64,000 nt of DNA from JAWHTC01 sp032586155 (GCF_032586155.1 NZ_JAWHTC010000003.1:310001-374000), one strand, 5' to 3'. Numbered from the stretch's first letter, positions 24,175 to 33,420 are shown. Notes: generated by a model not told the origin, from the letters alone. Numbers and translations: made by a program.

Positions 24175-25923
24175 GTGCAATCTGCACCGGCCGCACCAGG
24201 CGCTTCCCCCGCACCGGTACCGGCCGCGATTGCACCGCCGCCGCCAGCCAGCCCCGCAGGATATGTACCGCAGCTGTGCAAGGACAATGATGGAAACTAC
24301 ACCCGTGACATCACCGAGATTCCGGGTTTTTCCTGCTTGCTGGAACCGCCCCAGACTGTCAGCGTCGGCCCCGACGATCCGCGTATGGTGACCTGCTATC
24401 ACGTGGCTATCCAGGACAAGAAGACCAACCGGACTCTCGAGGAGTGTCGCGCCAAGTTCAATGACGCCAGCACCTTTGTCGTGCCTCTGGCCGATGGTCA
24501 GGCGGAATGCTTCGAGGTTACTTTCTATCCCGACGGAAAGCTGAAAACATGCAAGCAGGAGCACGATACGGCGCTACTTAACGTTGAAACCCTGGGCATG
24601 AGCCTGAAATGCGCCGAGGCCGAATTCGACGAAAACGAGCAGTTGAGCCTGTGTCGGGGTGATTTCCAGACCGAGGCCGAGGCAAGCTTTCCAACCGGCT
24701 ATGGCGTTGACGTGACTTGCACGCTCAAGGGCTACCGCGTGGTTCAGTTGCAGGATGGCCATTTGCGCGAATGCTGGATGAGCGCGGCGATCGAGATGGA
24801 AACCGATCAGTTGATGATTGCTTGTGACGGTGACCGCCAGGTCAAACTCGATGAGAACGGGTACATTCTGCCGCAATTCCTGAAATCCTGTACGCGGCGG
24901 CTGAAATCCGCCATCGGCCCGGCAACCGAGACGCTGGTGCGCGATCACCCCAATCCCGGACCCACCGATTTCAAGGCCATGCCGATCTGCAATCGGACCT
25001 CGGATCAATGCAGCCTGAAAGAGCCGCGCTGGATCGCGCTTGGGCCGGATGGCCGCAAACAGGTACTGTGCCAAGGGGCAACCTTCCTGCACGCCAACCC
25101 TGGCTACCTGCTGCGTTGCAAGACGGCTCAACCGCCGACATTCGACACGCCCAACGGTCCGATCACCTGTTATGAGTTCGAATTCAGGGCAGATGGGCAT
25201 TTGGCCTTCTGCGGCGGTGTCCGCTATGGCGACCGCGATCAGCTCTTGCCGTATGAAGCGGTAAGTGTTGCCGGCGACAGGCTGTTATGCGCGCTGGATG
25301 ACAATCAGCACGATATCGCGTTCTGGCCCGGCGACGTGCTCGGTCAATGCACCCCGGTTGAGCCTGCCGAGATCACGGTCAAGTTTGGCAAGGTTGGTTG
25401 CGCCGCCGGTGAAAAGGTCCGGTTCTGGCCCAATGGCAACTTGCGAAGCTGTACCACCACGGCGCCGGCCAAGGTGGCAGGCCCCTATGGCGGCGACGTG
25501 ACCTGCCAGCCGGGCGCGCTGCGTTTCCTGCCCGACGGGGGCGTGTCCTACTGCGTCTTTGCCGAGGGTGAAAGCCTGCCGGTCGAGCTGCCGGGCGGCA
25601 AAAAGGTGACTTGCCTGCGTGAGATCGAGCACTACGTCAGCGCCGACAGGGATAGCGGCAAGATGATCTCGGTGGCCTTGAAAACCTGTGATGCATTCGA
25701 GACGCCGGTGACGCTGCAATCGGGTGGCGAAAGCTATGACTGCGTTGGCGCTGCCTGGCACCCTGCCCGCAAGGGCGGTGGGCTGGCCGGCTGTGTGACA
25801 CAGGACAACGGGCGGTTCGAGGTCAATCATGAGTTCCAACCCGCCTGCGGGCGGAGCGATGCCGTGGCGCTAATGTTCGACAACAACGGGTCGGTTAAGA
25901 CCGTGCATCAGTGCAAGGAATAG
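24175..25923 (+). pseudogene. C-terminal part of the giant repeat protein, separated by a TAG
   Basis: Same reading frame as 20722-24162, with only a weak GTG (24175) as possible start and no signal peptide or ribosome site. The 582 residues begin with a Pro/Ala linker like those upstream and go on with about nine cysteine-bracketed beta-hairpin units such as CFEVTFYPDGKLKTC, CYEFEFRADGHLAFC and EKVRFWPNGNLRSC. These resemble MORN/YwqK-type hairpins (F-x-P-D/N-G-x-L) with added disulfides. A periplasmic, disulfide-rich chain would not fold well in the cytoplasm, so it makes sense only as part of the exported upstream protein. It is a decayed gene end, a read-through product or a sequencing error. 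Confidence 0.7.
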
Positions 25924-25935
25924 GAGGGGGCGAGA

Positions 25936-26667
25936 ATGCGATTTCTTCCCGGTCTTGCCTGTTTATTAGTTCTGTCCCTCGGAGAGCAGGCCGGTAACGC
26001 CGCAGAAGGCGACCTGCAGGTGGCGGATATCCAGGCCCGCGCCGACGCTGGCGATCCGGTAGCGATGGTGGGCTTTGCGATGCTGCTGCTGGATGGCAGC
26101 GCCCTGGCCTATGACGCGGACCGCGCGGCCACGCTGATCACAATCGCTGCCGAGACCGGCAACCGTCATGCCCGCTTGATGCTGGCCGTGATGCTGGAAG
26201 AAGGGCTGGGCATGGCTCGCGATCGCGATCGTGCGGCGCAGTTGATCGAGGAGCTGGCAGAAAGCGGTTTGCCCGAGGCGCTCTATCGCCGAGCGCAACT
26301 CAGGGCCGCAAGCGATCCCGAAGCGGCGATGCTCGATCTGCAACTTGCCGGAGCGCAAGGCCATGTACCTGCGCTCCAGGTGTTGGCGACCCTGCGCAAC
26401 TGGGACGAATTGTTGGCAAACCGAGACGGAGAAACAACCGCACGGCCCGCGGTGGCCGAGCCACCCGATGTCAACGTGATCATCGCCATCCAGGCGATGC
26501 TGGGGCAATTGGGTTACAACCCGGGCGTACCGAACGGGCAACAGACGCCCGAGACCACCACGGCCATCGTTCTCTACCAGGTCGCCCAGGACCTGCCCAC
26601 AGACGGGCGGCCCACGGTGGCACTACGCGACCATATCGCCAAGGTGCTGCGGGAGGGGGGACAATGA
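25936..26667 (+). CDS. Exported Sel1-like repeat and peptidoglycan-binding protein
   Basis: A 243-residue protein: signal peptide (1-22), Sel1-like helical repeats (about 28-155: AGDPVAMVGFAMLLLDG, TGNRHARLMLAVMLEEG, SGLPEALYRRAQL), a short linker and a C-terminal peptidoglycan-binding domain (about 178-240: IIAIQAMLGQLGYNPGVPNGQQ). Both domains are also found in the giant protein upstream, 12 bases away, so this looks like a shortened relative in the same operon. Sel1 repeats usually serve protein contacts. It overlaps the next gene by 4 bases. Confidence 0.75.
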   Translation: MRFLPGLACLLVLSLGEQAGNAAEGDLQVADIQARADAGDPVAMVGFAMLLLDGSALAYDADRAATLITIAAETGNRHARLMLAVMLEEGLGMARDRDRAAQLIEELAESGLPEALYRRAQLRAASDPEAAMLDLQLAGAQGHVPALQVLATLRNWDELLANRDGETTARPAVAEPPDVNVIIAIQAMLGQLGYNPGVPNGQQTPETTTAIVLYQVAQDLPTDGRPTVALRDHIAKVLREGGQ

Positions 26668-27707
26668 GTGTGCAACAGCGAACCGGCCTGCAGGCCGCGG
26701 CCTTGTCTCTTGCGATCGGATTTGCCCTGGCGCCCGTGATGCTCATGGCGCAGGACATCGATGCGCAGGGCGCTCGAGTGACCCAGGCGATGGACGTGAT
26801 CGAGCAATCATCACCCGAGGGCGGGCTGACCGCGATGAAAAACGGCCCCAAGATCGGTTTTAGCGAAAGCTTCATGCGGTTCGTCACCCGTCACGAATTC
26901 TGGAAACCCAAGCGTGAGGGGTTGGAACGCGGCGAAGCCCCGTTATGGAAACAGGATGACATCATGGGATTGGTGCGTGACCGTCCGGCCCGCGCCCGTA
27001 CCGGCCCCAAGTTGGGCACCTTCTATGATGCGCAAGGGCGGCTGCGCCTCTACAAGCCCAGCCCGCCGCCGCGCGGTCGCGTGGCTATCTTGAGCTTGGA
27101 TGCGGTGGACTGGTTCAAGCCCTTTGCCAAGAAGAACGTGAACTGGCTTGAGGAGAAGGAAAAGGCGCTCAAGTCGTTGCCTCCGAAATACCGCAACGAC
27201 CTCGTGCCAAGGTTCGAACAGCACATGAAGGAGTTCAACGCTTCCAGGGAGGTCTATCGTTCGGTGCGCCAGATCATACGGGCTGCGGCAAAGACCCCGC
27301 CGGCCACGTCAGATGCGGTTGCAAAGCCGGTGTATCCACCGGACTGCAATTACGACGACGCGGTGCTGGCTCAGGTCACCGAACGGTTGCTCAATGAACA
27401 GGGGAACCCGTCGCGCTTGGCCAGCCTGACGGCGCATTTCAAAGAGCAGGAAGACATCGTGAGTCTGCGCAACTGTATCTGCCGGGTGCATTCGGGAAAA
27501 TCCACCACCGTGTCGGTGTTCTACCAGAACGAACCGCATGGCGGATCGCCCGGTTGCGAAGACCCGGCCAACGGGCCTTGCGTCGGGGCAGGGTTCGGCT
27601 GTGGCCGGTCGAAATTTGTGCCAGACCGCGCGGCGTTGGAGGCTTGTGGCGCGGCCCGGGTGATCAGCAAAGCAGTCTGCGAAAAGCAAACGGGAGTGCG
27701 CAAATGA
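26664..27707 (+). CDS. Exported protein of unknown function, cysteine-rich C-terminus
   Basis: A 347-residue protein with a signal peptide (about 1-29). The middle is charged and helical, with WFKPFAKKNVNWLEEKEKALK and a basic stretch. The last 120 residues hold nine cysteines, including CNYDD, NCICRVHSGKSTTVSVFYQNE and GSPGCEDPANGPCVGAGFGCG. I do not recognise a family. It is coupled to the genes on both sides, so it is part of the same envelope operon. Confidence 0.62.
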   Translation: MSVQQRTGLQAAALSLAIGFALAPVMLMAQDIDAQGARVTQAMDVIEQSSPEGGLTAMKNGPKIGFSESFMRFVTRHEFWKPKREGLERGEAPLWKQDDIMGLVRDRPARARTGPKLGTFYDAQGRLRLYKPSPPPRGRVAILSLDAVDWFKPFAKKNVNWLEEKEKALKSLPPKYRNDLVPRFEQHMKEFNASREVYRSVRQIIRAAAKTPPATSDAVAKPVYPPDCNYDDAVLAQVTERLLNEQGNPSRLASLTAHFKEQEDIVSLRNCICRVHSGKSTTVSVFYQNEPHGGSPGCEDPANGPCVGAGFGCGRSKFVPDRAALEACGAARVISKAVCEKQTGVRK

Positions 27708-27724
27708 GTCGGGGAGGGGATGCC

Positions 27725-28780
27725 ATGAAAATGCTGACGGCCATGATATTTGCGCTTGCCCTGCCTACAGGTCACGCCTTGGCTCAACAGGGCGCGGTGA
27801 TCACCGACAACTGGAACAAGGGCGGTTGCGGTTACACCGATATCATACGATTCGATCTGTCCGTGGCGCAGGATGTCGGGCGGGCGCGGACCTGGATCAA
27901 CTGGCCAGAGGGTGTGGCGAATGTGCTCTACACGCTGGTTCAGGACGGAGCCACGGTTCTGAACGGTGCCTTCACCCGCAACAACTGTGATCCTTACCAA
28001 CAAAGCTGGTGTGAGGGCATTGCCGACTGGAACCTGCCGTTGGAGGCCGGGCGGTATGTCATCGTTTCGGGGATGGAACGGGTCTGTCAGAACGGCGCCA
28101 GCGGTGGCAATGGTTTCCTTGCGCTCCACCGGGCGACAGCCGCCGTTACGGCGGCGGTGCCGGTGCAGTCCGCACAGCCACAACCGGGGGCGGGTCAACC
28201 GATGGACCATGCGATGATCCGGCATGGAATTTCCGTTGGCGATTTTGCGCAGCGCACCGGCCCCTTTGTGCCCTGTGAGGAATGTGAAGGTGTCGACGAT
28301 TTCACCGCTACCTTTGCCACCACCCAGGGCATGATCCAGCAGCGCCCCTCGGGGGTGGTCAACGCCTCGGGCTCGGCTCTGCCCGGCGATGTAGACGTGG
28401 TGCTGTTTGCCCTGAGCGCCGGCAGCGACATCTCGGCCACCCTGCGGCCCTGTTCCAGCAGCGCCCGGATGCGGCTGTTCGATCTCGACGCCAACCTGCT
28501 TGGGGAAACCGAGGCTTTCAGTTCGGGTTATTACGGGCTCTATTCCAAATTCGAGGTCAGCGGCATGAAGGAAGGGGCTTATGCCTTGGCCATCGACTAT
28601 CCCGATGGCAGCACCTGCGACGGCCGCAATGGCTGGATAGCCGAGATCGGTGGGCCGATCACCGATCCGCAACCCTATGTCGGCCCGTTCGAGGTCAAAC
28701 CCGATTTTTCGATGGATGAGGGGCTGGATGTTGGTGACCTTCTGGGAGACATCACCCGGATTCTGACAACGGGGCAGTAA
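27725..28780 (+). CDS. Exported protein of unknown function with two beta domains
   Basis: A 351-residue protein with signal peptide (MKMLTAMIFALALPTGHALA). An N-terminal Cys-containing domain (about 22-135; NWNKGGCGYTDIIRFDL, NNCDPYQQSWCEG) is followed by a linker and a second beta domain (about 165-320; CEECEGVDDFTATF, LPGDVDVVLFALSAGSDISATL) that resembles pre-peptidase-type domains of secreted proteins. Start 27725 follows an AGGGGA site; an ATG at 27704, overlapping the previous stop, is the alternative. It is the last gene of the operon. Function unknown. Confidence 0.65.
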   Translation: MKMLTAMIFALALPTGHALAQQGAVITDNWNKGGCGYTDIIRFDLSVAQDVGRARTWINWPEGVANVLYTLVQDGATVLNGAFTRNNCDPYQQSWCEGIADWNLPLEAGRYVIVSGMERVCQNGASGGNGFLALHRATAAVTAAVPVQSAQPQPGAGQPMDHAMIRHGISVGDFAQRTGPFVPCEECEGVDDFTATFATTQGMIQQRPSGVVNASGSALPGDVDVVLFALSAGSDISATLRPCSSSARMRLFDLDANLLGETEAFSSGYYGLYSKFEVSGMKEGAYALAIDYPDGSTCDGRNGWIAEIGGPITDPQPYVGPFEVKPDFSMDEGLDVGDLLGDITRILTTGQ

Positions 28781-28997
28781 GCAGAACAATTCATTGATGA
28801 TTGCCCATGCATCATAATGCCCCTTAAGTAGAAACATGGGTGGAAACGCAAGTTTTAAAGGGTCGTTAACCACGATCATCCAGATTTGGACATATTCGCG
28901 CCTCAAATTAGTCAACGCGGTGTTACATGATCGAGCCTCCCGGAGCGCCGTTCTGATGGTGCCCCGGACGGTTTGTTTTTTTAATGAGGCTGAGAAC
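28781..28997. other. AT-rich intergenic region, probable promoter
   Basis: Markedly more AT-rich than its surroundings, with runs such as TTTTAAAG and a T7 tract at 28976-28982. It may hold the end of the envelope operon and the promoter of the following gene. No tRNA seen. A frame from an ATG at 28836 runs through it in phase with the next gene, but I consider its N-terminus non-coding. Confidence 0.4.
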
Positions 28998-29648
28998 TTG
29001 GAACGAGTAAACCCGCGACCTTCGACCCGACCGACACCGAATGGCAAGTCCGAAGGCGACAACACTGTGAGCGCCGTTCGACTGATGATGGAAGCCGAGC
29101 AGCGCATGGCGCCCTTGAGCGAAACCCGCCCGACCGACGGTGGGTTGCCGCCGCTTGGTGATACGGACCCAACTCAGTCCCAGCAGTTCGAAAGCGGCCC
29201 GATCAATGGGACCGACGAAGACGCCACCCGAATCAAGGTTCTTCGGGGGTTCACCCCGAGCTGGAAACAGGGTGTCTTCATGCTCTTTGTCGCGGTGATG
29301 CTTGTGAAGCCCTGGCTGATCCCCGGCCTTGTGCTTCTGACATTGTGGATCGCGCTGATTGCCTATTTCTCCGTCGGACCCGAGCGGATCAGCGAGTTGG
29401 CCCTGACGTTTTGGGATCGTTACGAAAAACGCTTTCCCGAACGGGCGGAACGGACTCTGGCCATGCTCCAGCGCGGTGCAGATCGGATGGATGGCTGGCT
29501 GGCGCGGCTGCCGGAAAGCTGGACTGACGGAATCTACCTGCCGGACCTGGGACGGTCCGGTGAGGTTGGCACCGAGGATGGGCCCGACCCGTTCGACCGA
29601 CTGGCCGCCGAGCGAGAGGCGCTTCTGGGGACATCCAACAGAGCGTAG
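28998..29648 (+). CDS. Membrane protein of unknown function upstream of secE
   Basis: Read from TTG 28998 (GAGG 8 bases upstream) it is 216 residues: a disordered polar N-terminus (about 1-85), two close hydrophobic segments (about 92-135: GVFMLFVAVMLVKPWLIPGLVLL), and a charged helical C-terminus with DRYEKRFPERAERTLAMLQ. The start is uncertain; the in-frame ATG at 28836 would add 54 residues of unlikely composition. No family recognised. It comes 95 bases before secE. Confidence 0.55.
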   Translation: MERVNPRPSTRPTPNGKSEGDNTVSAVRLMMEAEQRMAPLSETRPTDGGLPPLGDTDPTQSQQFESGPINGTDEDATRIKVLRGFTPSWKQGVFMLFVAVMLVKPWLIPGLVLLTLWIALIAYFSVGPERISELALTFWDRYEKRFPERAERTLAMLQRGADRMDGWLARLPESWTDGIYLPDLGRSGEVGTEDGPDPFDRLAAEREALLGTSNRA

Positions 29649-29743
29649 GATCGAACAGTCCTCTCTGTTCTTCCCAGGCGGGCTTGAAATCGCCCGCCGC
29701 GCCGCGTATGTGACGCCCTGTCAGCTACGAAAGAAAACGCATC

Positions 29744-29941
29744 ATGGCCAGCACCAATCCGCTTCAATTCATCCAGCAGGTCCGCTCGGAAGTCGCCAAG
29801 GTTGTTTGGCCGACCCGCCGCGAGGTATTCCTGACCACGGTGATGGTGTTCATCATGGCCACCCTGACGGCTATCTTCTTTGCGCTTGTCGACCTGATCA
29901 TCAAATCGGGTCTGCAGGGCGTTCTGGGCATGTTTGGCTGA
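29744..29941 (+). CDS. secE: Preprotein translocase subunit SecE
   Basis: A 65-residue protein with the SecE pattern: amphipathic helix with VRSEVAKVVWPTRREV, then one transmembrane helix (about 30-55). It is the small essential subunit of the SecYEG channel. The one-helix short form is normal for alphaproteobacteria. It precedes nusG as in most bacteria, though 241 bases separate the two. Confidence 0.94.
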   Translation: MASTNPLQFIQQVRSEVAKVVWPTRREVFLTTVMVFIMATLTAIFFALVDLIIKSGLQGVLGMFG

Positions 29942-30182
29942 TTTTCAATTTTCTTTGCAAATTGCGTGTCGCTCGCTTGCGAGCGCGTCTCGCCGTGGCA
30001 TGGTGAAAATGCACTGACGCCTCTTGAAATCCGTGGGCGTTGGCGGTAGCTAGCCGACACTTCCCAAAAATTGGTAACGGCGAATCAAGCCCTGACCCCT
30101 TGTTTGCGGGAAGCGCGGCGATGTATGCCGGATCACGAAACAGTCCGCGGCGGGGCCGCGCAAGCATGAGGCTCAGGTCACG

Positions 30183-30716
30183 ATGGCAAAACGGTGGTAT
30201 TCGGTCAGCGTTCTTTCGAATTTCGAAAAGAAGATCGCGGAACAGATCAGAACGCTTGTGGCCGAGCAGGGGCTTGAAGACCAGATCGACGAGGTTCTGG
30301 TGCCGACCGAAGAGGTGATCGAGGTTCGTCGCGGCAAGAAGGTCCCGACCGAGCGCCGCTTTATGCCGGGGTACGTACTGGTCCACATGGAAATGTCGGA
30401 CACCGGCTATCACCTGATCAACGGCATCAACCGGGTCACCGGCTTCCTGGGCCCGCAGGGCCGCCCGATGCCGATGCGCGATGCTGAGGTTGAAACCATC
30501 CTTGGCCGCGTCGCCGAAGGTGAAGAAGCACCGAAGCTGCTGATCAGCTTCGAAGTTGGCGAAAAGGTCAAGGTCAACGACGGCCCGTTCGAGGATTTCG
30601 ACGGCATGGTCGAGGAAGTCGACGACGACAACCAGCGCCTGAAGGTGACGGTTTCGATCTTTGGCCGCGAAACCCCGGTCGAGCTGGAATACACCCAGGT
30701 CACGAAACAGAGTTGA
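30183..30716 (+). CDS. nusG: Transcription elongation/termination factor NusG
   Basis: A 177-residue protein with the NGN domain (RWYSVSVLSNFEKKIAEQI at the start, RRFMPGYVLVHM near 60) and a C-terminal KOW domain (FEVGEKVKVNDGPFEDFDGMVEEVD near 121-142). It binds RNA polymerase and links to Rho or S10. Normal length. Its stop is 7 bases from that of the convergent LysR gene, so the usual secE-nusG-rplK chain is broken here by about 2.9 kb. Confidence 0.95.
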   Translation: MAKRWYSVSVLSNFEKKIAEQIRTLVAEQGLEDQIDEVLVPTEEVIEVRRGKKVPTERRFMPGYVLVHMEMSDTGYHLINGINRVTGFLGPQGRPMPMRDAEVETILGRVAEGEEAPKLLISFEVGEKVKVNDGPFEDFDGMVEEVDDDNQRLKVTVSIFGRETPVELEYTQVTKQS

Positions 30717-30723
30717 TCTCGAC

Positions 30724-31620
30724 TCACCCCGCTTTTTGAAGACCCGGAGTTGCGTGGAATGTGCGCGCAACTTCGCTTATCAGCGTCTTGACCGCGGGCG
30801 TTCGGCTTTTGCGATGGATGCGGGCAATGAAGGTGAGGCCGGGCGGGGTGGGGAGCACGCCCTCGATCACTTCCATGTCGGGGGTCACGTGCAGCCCATT
30901 GAGAAGCGCAATCCCGAGACCGGCGCGCACGGCGGATTGAATGCCCGCCGCGCTGGGGCATTCGAGAACCATTTCGAAACGATGGCCGCGCGACTGACCT
31001 TCGCCAAACCCCCATTGCCGGTAAAAGCAGTGCTCATCAAAGGACAGGAATGGGACAGGTTCTGTCGGGTCAAGCGCGAGGTCCGGCGATTTGACCCAAT
31101 ACAATTGGTCCTCGAACAGGATGTGATCATCGTCTGATACATGACCTTGGAAGACCTGCATGATCGCGGCGTCAAGCTCGCCTGCTTTCAACCAGTTCTG
31201 AACCACCAGGCTTTGCCCGGTACGGGTTCGTACATTGACCGTCGGGTAAAGCCGTGTGAAGCGGCCGAGGGCCTTGGCGAATGCGCTGGTGCTGGCATCC
31301 TCGGTCATGCCCAGCCGGATTGACCCCAAAAGCGGTTTCTTTCCCAGTTCGGCCAGTGCTTCGTCGTGCAAATCGACCAGACGGTTGGCGTAAAGGGTCA
31401 GGCGCATTCCGGCATCAGTGAAAAGCGGACCACCGGCGCGGCGCGTCAGCAGGCTGCAATCAAGGGTTTGCTCCAGTCGCCGGATCTTGTGGCTCACCGC
31501 CGATTGCGACAGGCCCAAGTGTTCGGCCGCGCGTGTGATCCCCCCGTGTTCGACGATGGCCAGAACGGCGCGAAGGGCTTCGATTTCAAGTTTCTCGGGC
31601 ACTGTAGATTCCTCGTGCAT
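30724..31620 (-). CDS. LysR-family transcriptional regulator
   Basis: A 298-residue LysR protein with helix-turn-helix RAAEHLGLSQSAVSHKIRRLEQTL near residues 22-45 and a substrate-binding domain. The start at 31620 (MHEESTV) is chosen because the longer frame adds ten hydrophobic residues unusual for LysR. It is divergent from a small membrane protein gene and a HAD dehalogenase gene, with two inverted repeats between them, the standard LysR layout, so these two genes are the likely targets. Confidence 0.84.
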   Translation of the reverse strand: MHEESTVPEKLEIEALRAVLAIVEHGGITRAAEHLGLSQSAVSHKIRRLEQTLDCSLLTRRAGGPLFTDAGMRLTLYANRLVDLHDEALAELGKKPLLGSIRLGMTEDASTSAFAKALGRFTRLYPTVNVRTRTGQSLVVQNWLKAGELDAAIMQVFQGHVSDDDHILFEDQLYWVKSPDLALDPTEPVPFLSFDEHCFYRQWGFGEGQSRGHRFEMVLECPSAAGIQSAVRAGLGIALLNGLHVTPDMEVIEGVLPTPPGLTFIARIHRKSRTPAVKTLISEVARTFHATPGLQKAG

Positions 31621-31625
31621 GACAA

Positions 31626-31672
31626 AAATGAATGGAAATATGAAAAACATTCATTTGTTTCATGTTATGAAA
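31626..31672. promoter_or_regulatory. Two inverted repeats, likely LysR operator
   Basis: Perfect 9-base arms AAATGAATG (31626-31634) and CATTCATTT (31648-31656) separated by 13 bases, then TTTCAT-GTT-ATGAAA (31658-31672). The region is AT-rich and sits between the divergent LysR gene (start 31620) and the gene at 31722. Confidence 0.6.
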
Positions 31673-31721
31673 TTGACGTAATGCTGGCAAGAGCTGGACC
31701 GCAATAGTGGAGACACCACCC

Positions 31722-31988
31722 ATGACAGACGCGACGCAAACGCAAGTGATTGGGCAGGAGCATCGCAAGCTGACCGTTCTGTTCGAGATCACCGGGTCGG
31801 TTATGGCGATGGTCTATGCCATGTTGATTGCTTCGAACATCGGGGCGGAGATGATCGGCTTTACCTTGCTGCTGATCTCGTCCGGGCTGTTTGCCGGGTG
31901 GGCGGTGATCGACCGGCGCTGGACCTTCCTGCTGCTTCAGCTGTTTTACGCAACCTCGGCGATTATCGGGCTGGTGCGCTGGGCCTGA
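31722..31988 (+). CDS. Small membrane protein, function unknown
   Basis: An 88-residue protein with three hydrophobic segments (about 22-42, 45-65, 68-85). Start at ATG 31722 with GGAGA 8 bases upstream; a GTG at 31707 is less likely. It lies between the LysR operator and the HAD dehalogenase gene 27 bases downstream, so the two form a pair. No known motif. Confidence 0.66.
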   Translation: MTDATQTQVIGQEHRKLTVLFEITGSVMAMVYAMLIASNIGAEMIGFTLLLISSGLFAGWAVIDRRWTFLLLQLFYATSAIIGLVRWA

Positions 31989-32015
31989 GCGATACCTTTT
32001 GAAAGGGAGGAAAAG

Positions 32016-32747
32016 ATGAAACTGACGGATTTCAAGGTTCTGGCATTCGATGTCTACGGCACGCTGATCGACTGGGAAAGCGGCATGGTGAACGCATTGA
32101 AACCGCTGACTGACAAGCTTGATCGGCTGCTGACCCGCGATGAAATCCTCGAGGCCCATGCCTTTCACGAATCCAGCACGCAGCGCTGGACTCCGGCGAA
32201 ACGCTATTGCGAGCTTCTGACGGTGGTCTATCGCCGCCTGGCCGAGGAATGGGGTGCCCAAGTGAGCTGGGAGGAATGCCAGGCCTATGGCCGGTCCGTG
32301 CGCCAGTGGCCTGCATTCGATGATAGCCGTGCGGCGCTTGCCTATCTCAAACAGCATTTCAAGCTGGTGGTGCTGACCAATACCGACAACCTGTCGTTCC
32401 AGGGTTCGAATGCCCGGCTTGGGGTACATTTCGATGGTGTCTTCACCGCCGAGGATATCGGCAGCTACAAGCCTGCGGATCGGAATTTTGACTACATGCT
32501 GGAAACGCTGGCGCGGCAGGGCATCGAAAAGGGCGACATCCTGCACACGGCGGAAAGCATGTTTCATGACCACGCCCCGGCCAACAAACATGGTCTGAGC
32601 AATTGCTGGATCTATCGCCGCCACGACAAGGAAGGGTTCGGCGCGACAATGAATCCCGGTGACATGCCGAGCTATGATTTTCGCTTCAACGGCATGGCCG
32701 ATCTGGCGGCGGCGCATCGGGCGGAATTGGCGGACGGCGATCAGTGA
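32016..32747 (+). CDS. HAD-family type II (2-haloacid) dehalogenase
   Basis: A 243-residue HAD hydrolase. Nucleophile Asp12 is in FDVYGTLIDW; motif II is VVLTNTDN (Thr/Asn), the lysine of motif III is in GSYKPADRNF, and the acidic motif IV region is TAESMFHDHAPANKHGL. Overall form is that of the L-2-haloacid dehalogenase group, which removes halide from 2-haloacids. Many relatives act on other small acids, so the substrate is uncertain. AGGGAGG precedes the start. Likely under control of the divergent LysR gene. Confidence 0.8.
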   Translation: MKLTDFKVLAFDVYGTLIDWESGMVNALKPLTDKLDRLLTRDEILEAHAFHESSTQRWTPAKRYCELLTVVYRRLAEEWGAQVSWEECQAYGRSVRQWPAFDDSRAALAYLKQHFKLVVLTNTDNLSFQGSNARLGVHFDGVFTAEDIGSYKPADRNFDYMLETLARQGIEKGDILHTAESMFHDHAPANKHGLSNCWIYRRHDKEGFGATMNPGDMPSYDFRFNGMADLAAAHRAELADGDQ

Positions 32748-32868
32748 TCGACAGAAAGACCGCGTCCTGCGTCAAGCTGTCGCAGTTTCGCTTGACCAAT
32801 GCTTAGCTGCGACCGGGCGTAAGCTGGCATTGTTGGAAGTCTATCCAAACCACATTGGGGGAAGACTT

Positions 32869-33420
32869 GTGACAGTTTCCGCGAAAACCGCAACGCCGCC
32901 ATATCGGCGCGCCATCCACAGCCTGACCGGTGCTTTCGCGATCGGATTGGCCGCTTCCACGGCAGTGCTGGCATGGTCGGACGAGACCACGAACGAACGC
33001 GACTACAACACCGTGTGCGAATACAAGCCCGAGTCCCAATGCGCCGGAGCCATCCGCATGGATGCGGATATGTCCGGTGTCGATATGCAGAACGCCTCGA
33101 TGACGACGATGCGGCTCGACCGTGCCAACCTGATGCGCGCCAACCTGTCGGGGGCTATTTTGCAGATGACCAACCTGCAAGGGGCGAACCTGATGCTGGC
33201 CAACCTGACCCGGGCGCATATGCATGCGGTCAACCTGCAAGGCGCAAACCTTTCGCTGGCCAATCTCAGCGGCGTCAATCTTCTGGATGCAGACCTGCGA
33301 GGGGCCAATTTCACCGGGGCCAACATGACCGGGGCAATCCTGATCCAGGCCAAGCTGGATAACGCGACCTGGACCGACGGGCGTATCTGTGCCGAAGGTT
33401 CGGTGGGGGAATGCCGATAG
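32869..33420 (+). CDS. Pentapeptide-repeat protein with N-terminal signal or anchor
   Basis: A 183-residue protein starting at GTG 32869 with GGGGGA 6 bases before. A hydrophobic segment near residues 19-36 is followed by about 20 pentapeptide units of the A(N/D)LxX type (ANLMRANLSGAILQMTNLQG), which fold as a square beta-helix. Cysteines occur at both ends of the helix (CEYKPESQC and CAEGSVGEC). Being exported sets it apart from the cytoplasmic, gyrase-protecting Qnr type. Function unknown; 188 bases later comes rplK. Confidence 0.76.
   Translation: MTVSAKTATPPYRRAIHSLTGAFAIGLAASTAVLAWSDETTNERDYNTVCEYKPESQCAGAIRMDADMSGVDMQNASMTTMRLDRANLMRANLSGAILQMTNLQGANLMLANLTRAHMHAVNLQGANLSLANLSGVNLLDADLRGANFTGANMTGAILIQAKLDNATWTDGRICAEGSVGECR

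Noticed and set aside
29942..30182. Possible tRNA between secE and nusG
   Set aside because: No cloverleaf or T-loop-like GGTTCRANYC sequence was found.
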